Below are positions 59,948 to 64,000 of a DNA stretch of 64,000 nt, piece after piece. Below the pieces are notes generated by a model. It worked only from the letters and a program-made list of their open reading frames with translations. It was not told the origin of the DNA and ran no database searches. Every line of letters begins with the position of its first letter. Position 1 is the stretch's first letter. Location: positions 372,001-436,000 of the forward strand of contig NC_026494.1 of NCBI RefSeq assembly GCF_000328475.2, given 5' to 3'. The position numbers and the translations under genes were made by a program. Source of the stretch: Mycosarcoma maydis. Its lineage: Eukaryota > Basidiomycota > Ustilaginomycetes > Ustilaginales.

Positions 59948-62900
59948 CTACGCACTCATATCAGCCTTGACCTCGTCCAGCAAGCTCTGCCTCAAGACGT
60001 CAGCGGTCCTCCATACATCCGTAAACGTCGAGAACTGCGCCAGAGGCGCCAGCCGAAGCATATCCGGATGCCTGATATCCGCCACTAAACCATGTTGCTT
60101 CTCAGCTCGCTTGTGAGCTCTTGCGATCAGACGCTTGCCGTCGATGGGAGGTGGGACGTCTTTGCGATCAGCCCGTGATGGATCTTGCTGTTGCTGTTGC
60201 TCTTGCGCCTTCTCTTCGGTAGCAGCCGACGGGTCAGGGATCTGGATACACAGCTGGCTGCCTCTCTGCAAAGGGTCCCTGGGTGTGACGACGCGAATGT
60301 CAAAGCCTTCCGGGAAGAAGCCAGGGCTGAGCAGCAATGCCTCGAGGTACGCCGTGAGACGTAGACTCTTGCTCCTCAAGATCGGCATGATGCTTCCCTT
60401 GCCGTGCTTGCCTTGAGCTGTAAGCCCTTGATCGTTCGGCCTGCGCTCCCCGTACTGTGTAGCTTTGAGCAGCGTTTCGAGCGATCCCTTCAGTGAAGCC
60501 ATGTCCAGCATGGATGGGTTCGACGTCTGCCAACCTTCTGCGCCGCGCGTCGGCACAAACTTGTCTGGCATCGAAAAGCGCGTCTCCTTCTCGTGTCCCC
60601 ACCAGCCCGCTTGCCTCGTAAGCTTGGCCTCGTGCCACTTTTCGTGCACAAACAAACCCGCGATGCCACCTGGACCTGAAGAGCCGTACTTGTAGGTACA
60701 CCAGCACGCAAAGTCGATACCCCAGTCGTGCAGCGCCAACGGCACATTGGCGAATGCGTGCGCGAGATCAACGCCAAAGAGAATGCCGTATTCGTGCGCT
60801 TTGGCTGCAAGCTTCTCGAGCTCGAACAGCTGACCTGTGAAATACTGGATTCCGCCGATCAGCACCATGGCCGTCTCACCCTCCTTGCCGCACTTCTCGA
60901 TTGTTGCCAGAATGTCGGCTGTCTCGAGCGTCTTGGCACCCTGCTTGGGTACCAGCGGCACCATCGAAGTTTCCGCTTTGAACCCATTAAGCTCGATGAC
61001 GGATGCTAGCGCATACTGATCGGATGGGAACGCCTTTTGCTCGAAAATGATCTTGTGCTTGATCCTCTTGCCCTCCTTTTTGGCCGCGTCCATGTCTCCT
61101 GCAAAGTCAATACCGAACGGCTTGGTGGCTGGGCGGTAAAAGGTGGCCAGGAGCGAATGCAGGTTGCCCGTCAAGGTGCCCATTACCACCACTTCAGATG
61201 CCTTGGCACCAACCACATCGGCACAGAGCTCTCCAACTCGCTTCTCCATCTGCGTCCAGGGCGTGCCGTACGGGTGTTCAAAATGACCCAAGACAGCCAT
61301 GCGTCCCCAAGCTTCAATCTCTTGCTCGAGATACTTTTTGCCCAGGCGTGAGAGCGGTCCGAGCGAGTTGCCGCACATGTAAAGCGAGTCTGCATCGGCA
61401 GCTGTCTCGGCTGAGGTGGACGGATAGTCTGCATTGCACACGTCCTTGAACTTGGGCAGAATGTAGCCCTCGCGCATGCGGCGCAAGGGGTCGACGCTGT
61501 CGAGGTGCTCTGCGACTGCACGGTCAGTGATCTTAGCTCCAAAGCCCAGCTTGTCGGCGATCGACTGAAGCTCGCTCACAAAGACATCGGTCCTGAAATC
61601 ATCATTGGCCTGAACGACAGGCGAGTGCTTTACGGCCAAGGAACGTGTGTCGGTGCTTACTGGGCTCGAAGTGGTTGAAGTGCCAAGAGCGATGCCAGAG
61701 CTGGCTTCGGAGAGCACCTTGGAGAGCTGCTTGAACTTGGCGGCAAAGACGTGCGCAAAGTCGCCCTCCTCGTCCGAGGCGGAAGCAATGTTGACCTTGT
61801 CCACCAGCTCCTCGCGGTCGGTAACATAGGCAGAGAGACCGACGACGGCCTGAACGTACTGTTCGAAAGTGCGCAGGATGGCTTTTTGGATGGCCTGCTC
61901 CTCGGTCAGATCAGCGTCAGCGTCGGTATCGTTGGCAACCGAACCATTTGCAATGTCCAGATCCTCGTCCTCGTTAGCGTCGTGGTCGAACATGTTTATC
62001 TCGAGACCTGCATCAGCCTCACCGTACAGGCATGCGGCCACAAGCTCGTCTTGGGCCTCTTCGATTTGTTTGCCAAGCTCCTCGACTTCGTCCAGATCAA
62101 TGCTGCTCTGAGCGGCACTCGACTTGGCAACTTCTTTGAGAATGTTTTCGTGGGTAAGGTTGCCCATCTTGACCAAGTTGGAGAGCTGGCGAAGACGATC
62201 CTTCTGCTCAGCAGAGAGGGGGGTAGCGGCGGGGAAGGAAAACTCATCGGGTTCGTCGTCGTTGAGGTCTGCGTTTGCATGCGACTCCGCCTCAATGCCT
62301 TGTTGGAGTTCCTGCAGACCGTCGCGCATAAGATCGACGCGGTTGTTCCAGCTGCGCTTGCTTGCTTCCAGGTTGGATTTGCTGAGACCTTTGATGTGAA
62401 CCTTTGTGCGGACGCCGTTAGGGCCGACCGAGGTGACGGTGCGTGCGGTACCGTCGGCGTTTCTCTCGCCAACGTACTTGGCACATGTCTCCCAGACAAG
62501 GTTGTTAGCTGCAAGAGTGCGCTTGCGGAGATCGGCGACGTCATTGTTGGCGCTGACAGAGAGCGAATTGAGCTTTTTGTTAACCCCGGCGATATAACCG
62601 TCGGCGCGGTCACGAGCCTGGGATGCATGCTCGAGCGCCTTTCTTGCGCGATCGTCGAGGAGAGAGTGAAGAAGATCTGCCATGGAGCCAAGTACATCTT
62701 CTACAGCGGAGCGGATCTCGCGGGCGAAAGAGTTACCGAGAGAATACTCGAGCTTCTTTTCGAGATCATCGCGCTGCGAAGGTGGCAAGCCGAGCTGCTC
62801 GGCCGACATAAGCTGACCGCCCATCTCATTTGCGAGCTGTTCGAGTTTGTGCCTTTCTGCGATCTGAGCGGGGTCACTGTGGTCGGATTTAGGCCGCTGC

Positions 62901-63328
62901 TGGAAGACTTGACGGTCCTTCCATGCTTTCTTTGCGATGAAGATGATCTTGGGGAGCAGATCAGAGCCGAGTGAAACGATCTGCGCCTGAGCTGCTTCAA
63001 GTGATTTTGCGTCGAGGCCTGACACGGGCGACAGAGCAGACGAAGCTTGCGCTGCTGTCGACTTGGCGCTGGGCTTGAGCGCGAGAGCAAGGTTGGTGGT
63101 GTGTTTCTGAACAAGGACGAGGAGCTGTGTGAGATCGGATACGATCTGAGAAGAAAGCTTTTCCGCTGTGGGCGGTAACGATGTGGAGGGCGATGCTGAC
63201 TGATTATCGGCTGGAAGAATGGTGGGCTGAACCGGTTCACGCAACGACTGGATCGAAGAAGCGCAAATGATTGAGATGCGGAGCAAGGAGGACTGAAGCT
63301 CTCTTTCGGCGGCTTGATCGGTCGTCAT
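59948..63328 (-). CDS. GCIP-domain protein fused to kynureninase
   Basis: One 1126-residue frame. The N-terminal half resembles the Grap2/cyclin-D-interacting (GCIP) family: LVLVQKHTTNLALALKPSAK, LLPKIIFIAKKAWKDRQ, EIRSAVEDVLGSMADLLHSL, NNLVWETCAKYVGE, then an acidic region. From about residue 595 the protein is a full kynureninase (Bna5), the PLP enzyme cleaving kynurenine or 3-hydroxykynurenine to anthranilates in NAD synthesis from tryptophan. It has EHLDSVDPLRRM, MCGNSLGPLSRLGKKYL, MGTLTGNLHSLLATFY, GVDLAHAFANVPLALHDWG and the PLP lysine near residue 880 in CWCTYKYGSSGPGG. A Gln-rich loop interrupts the C-terminal part. The last Met before the kynureninase domain is 162 residues upstream, inside the GCIP half. 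The ATG at 63328 (MTTDQAAERE) is the first in frame. Confidence 0.88.
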   Translation of the reverse strand: MTTDQAAERELQSSLLRISIICASSIQSLREPVQPTILPADNQSASPSTSLPPTAEKLSSQIVSDLTQLLVLVQKHTTNLALALKPSAKSTAAQASSALSPVSGLDAKSLEAAQAQIVSLGSDLLPKIIFIAKKAWKDRQVFQQRPKSDHSDPAQIAERHKLEQLANEMGGQLMSAEQLGLPPSQRDDLEKKLEYSLGNSFAREIRSAVEDVLGSMADLLHSLLDDRARKALEHASQARDRADGYIAGVNKKLNSLSVSANNDVADLRKRTLAANNLVWETCAKYVGERNADGTARTVTSVGPNGVRTKVHIKGLSKSNLEASKRSWNNRVDLMRDGLQELQQGIEAESHANADLNDDEPDEFSFPAATPLSAEQKDRLRQLSNLVKMGNLTHENILKEVAKSSAAQSSIDLDEVEELGKQIEEAQDELVAACLYGEADAGLEINMFDHDANEDEDLDIANGSVANDTDADADLTEEQAIQKAILRTFEQYVQAVVGLSAYVTDREELVDKVNIASASDEEGDFAHVFAAKFKQLSKVLSEASSGIALGTSTTSSPVSTDTRSLAVKHSPVVQANDDFRTDVFVSELQSIADKLGFGAKITDRAVAEHLDSVDPLRRMREGYILPKFKDVCNADYPSTSAETAADADSLYMCGNSLGPLSRLGKKYLEQEIEAWGRMAVLGHFEHPYGTPWTQMEKRVGELCADVVGAKASEVVVMGTLTGNLHSLLATFYRPATKPFGIDFAGDMDAAKKEGKRIKHKIIFEQKAFPSDQYALASVIELNGFKAETSMVPLVPKQGAKTLETADILATIEKCGKEGETAMVLIGGIQYFTGQLFELEKLAAKAHEYGILFGVDLAHAFANVPLALHDWGIDFACWCTYKYGSSGPGGIAGLFVHEKWHEAKLTRQAGWWGHEKETRFSMPDKFVPTRGAEGWQTSNPSMLDMASLKGSLETLLKATQYGERRPNDQGLTAQGKHGKGSIMPILRSKSLRLTAYLEALLLSPGFFPEGFDIRVVTPRDPLQRGSQLCIQIPDPSAATEEKAQEQQQQQDPSRADRKDVPPPIDGKRLIARAHKRAEKQHGLVADIRHPDMLRLAPLAQFSTFTDVWRTADVLRQSLLDEVKADMSA

Positions 63329-64000
63329 CGTGCCGAGTAGATAACGTGTCGTCGAGCTTGAAGCGGGTGCAAAAGGTAGCTAGCTGTAGGACGGTATGCA
63401 AAGCAGATCTGAATTTGAGAGAATCCGAAAAGGAGCAAGGGGGAAGGTAAGGATGGCGGTGGTGGCAAAGAAAGAGAGAAGCAACAAGCAGGAAAGCTAA
63501 AGAGGTTAGAGCTAGGTCCAGACAGCCATAGCAGCCGTGATGATAGCAAAGAGCATGGCAGCGTGACCAATCTCGAGAGAGACAGGTACAGGGTCCGGTC
63601 CTCGCGTCTACGTCGACGATCTGTCCTTTTTCTCTCTGTCCGCTGTACCGATTCGTGATTCGTGATTCGTGATTCGTGATTCGTGATTCGTGATTCGTGA
63701 TTCGTGAGTTTGCGAGCCAAACTCGTGACTATTTTTCGGCGTCCATCGCGTGTCTTTCTTTGCGTCCGAGCCAGCTTGGCTATCCGAGGTGCGATCGAAG
63801 ACTACGTTGGCAGCGACTTACAAATAGAGGCTCACGTTGTACAATAGCTTGCTTTGCAGCAGAGCAGACTCAGGACGTGGCAGAGTGGTGGGTGCGGATT
63901 GCAAGATGGGCGCGATGGATAGCTGCCAGATCGGTCACTTTAACCACACACGTTGGCTCGTTGATGCTCAGCCTTTTACTGCTCCGGACGAATTCCTTGA
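63329..64000. other. upstream region of GCIP-kynureninase gene
   Basis: Leader and promoter sequence with a pyrimidine/purine-rich segment near 63410-63500 and the ATTCGTG array at 63651-63706. No other gene reaches the window edge recognisably. Confidence 0.5.
63651..63706. repeat. perfect heptamer tandem array (ATTCGTG)8
   Basis: Eight uninterrupted copies of ATTCGTG. This is the TCGTGA core spaced by T on this strand, distinct from a simple reverse complement of the left-edge array. Confidence 0.97.

Noticed and set aside
61751..62974. 407-codon plus-strand open frame opposite the GCIP half
   Set aside because: It lies wholly antisense to a frame with clear family motifs, and its composition mirrors the opposite codons. 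Such shadows are expected in GC-rich genes with biased third positions.

Overview
The window looks like nuclear DNA of a smut fungus, most likely Ustilago maydis or a close relative. The evidence is compact, mostly intronless, GC-rich eukaryotic genes; a few GT-AG introns concentrated in ribosomal-protein and translation genes; basidiomycete-like versions of core eukaryotic proteins; and gene-free DNA studded with short TCACGA/TCGTGA heptamer tracts, which I associate with U. maydis. Species is inferred from this character and not from any database match. One 100-base N run (56348-56447) is an assembly gap. I see no rRNA, tRNA, transposon, virus-like or CRISPR sequence.

Layout, left to right. 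1-6.5 kb: a (GATTCAC)n array, the Hsp90 co-chaperone AHA1, a bZIP factor and a FAM192A/NIP30-type protein. 7-15 kb: importin alpha, GTP cyclohydrolase II (RIB1) and a PPZ-type phosphatase. 15-21 kb: a gene-poor stretch with two spliced ribosomal-protein genes (eL30, eL37). 21-32 kb: LEO1 (Paf1 complex), MGM101, a 4E-T-like eIF4E-binding protein, isovaleryl-CoA dehydrogenase and LTO1. 32-43 kb: a WHI3-like RNA-binding protein with a polyQ tract, eIF3k, isopentenyl-diphosphate isomerase and uL6 (RPL9). 44-54 kb: a PC-esterase-like type II membrane protein, an UNC93-like transporter, a kynurenine-aminotransferase-like enzyme and an ERF2-like DHHC palmitoyltransferase. 54-64 kb: mitochondrial methionyl-tRNA formyltransferase, an unidentified fragment beside the gap, and two large fused genes.

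Most genes are unlinked housekeeping functions: translation (eL30, eL37, uL6, eIF3k, 4E-T-like, LTO1 through Rli1), mitochondria (MGM101, IVD, FMT1, probably the aminotransferase), nuclear transport and transcription (importin alpha, LEO1, bZIP), and riboflavin and isoprenoid supply. Two kynurenine-pathway-type genes lie about 9 kb apart.

The most unusual content is the two fused reading frames at the right end: a GPT2/SCT1-like glycerolipid acyltransferase joined to an AIG2/gamma-glutamylcyclotransferase-like domain, and a GCIP (Grap2/cyclin-D-interacting) domain joined to kynureninase. In the second, the kynureninase part has no methionine of its own within 160 residues upstream, so it must be translated as part of the fusion unless an unseen intron intervenes.
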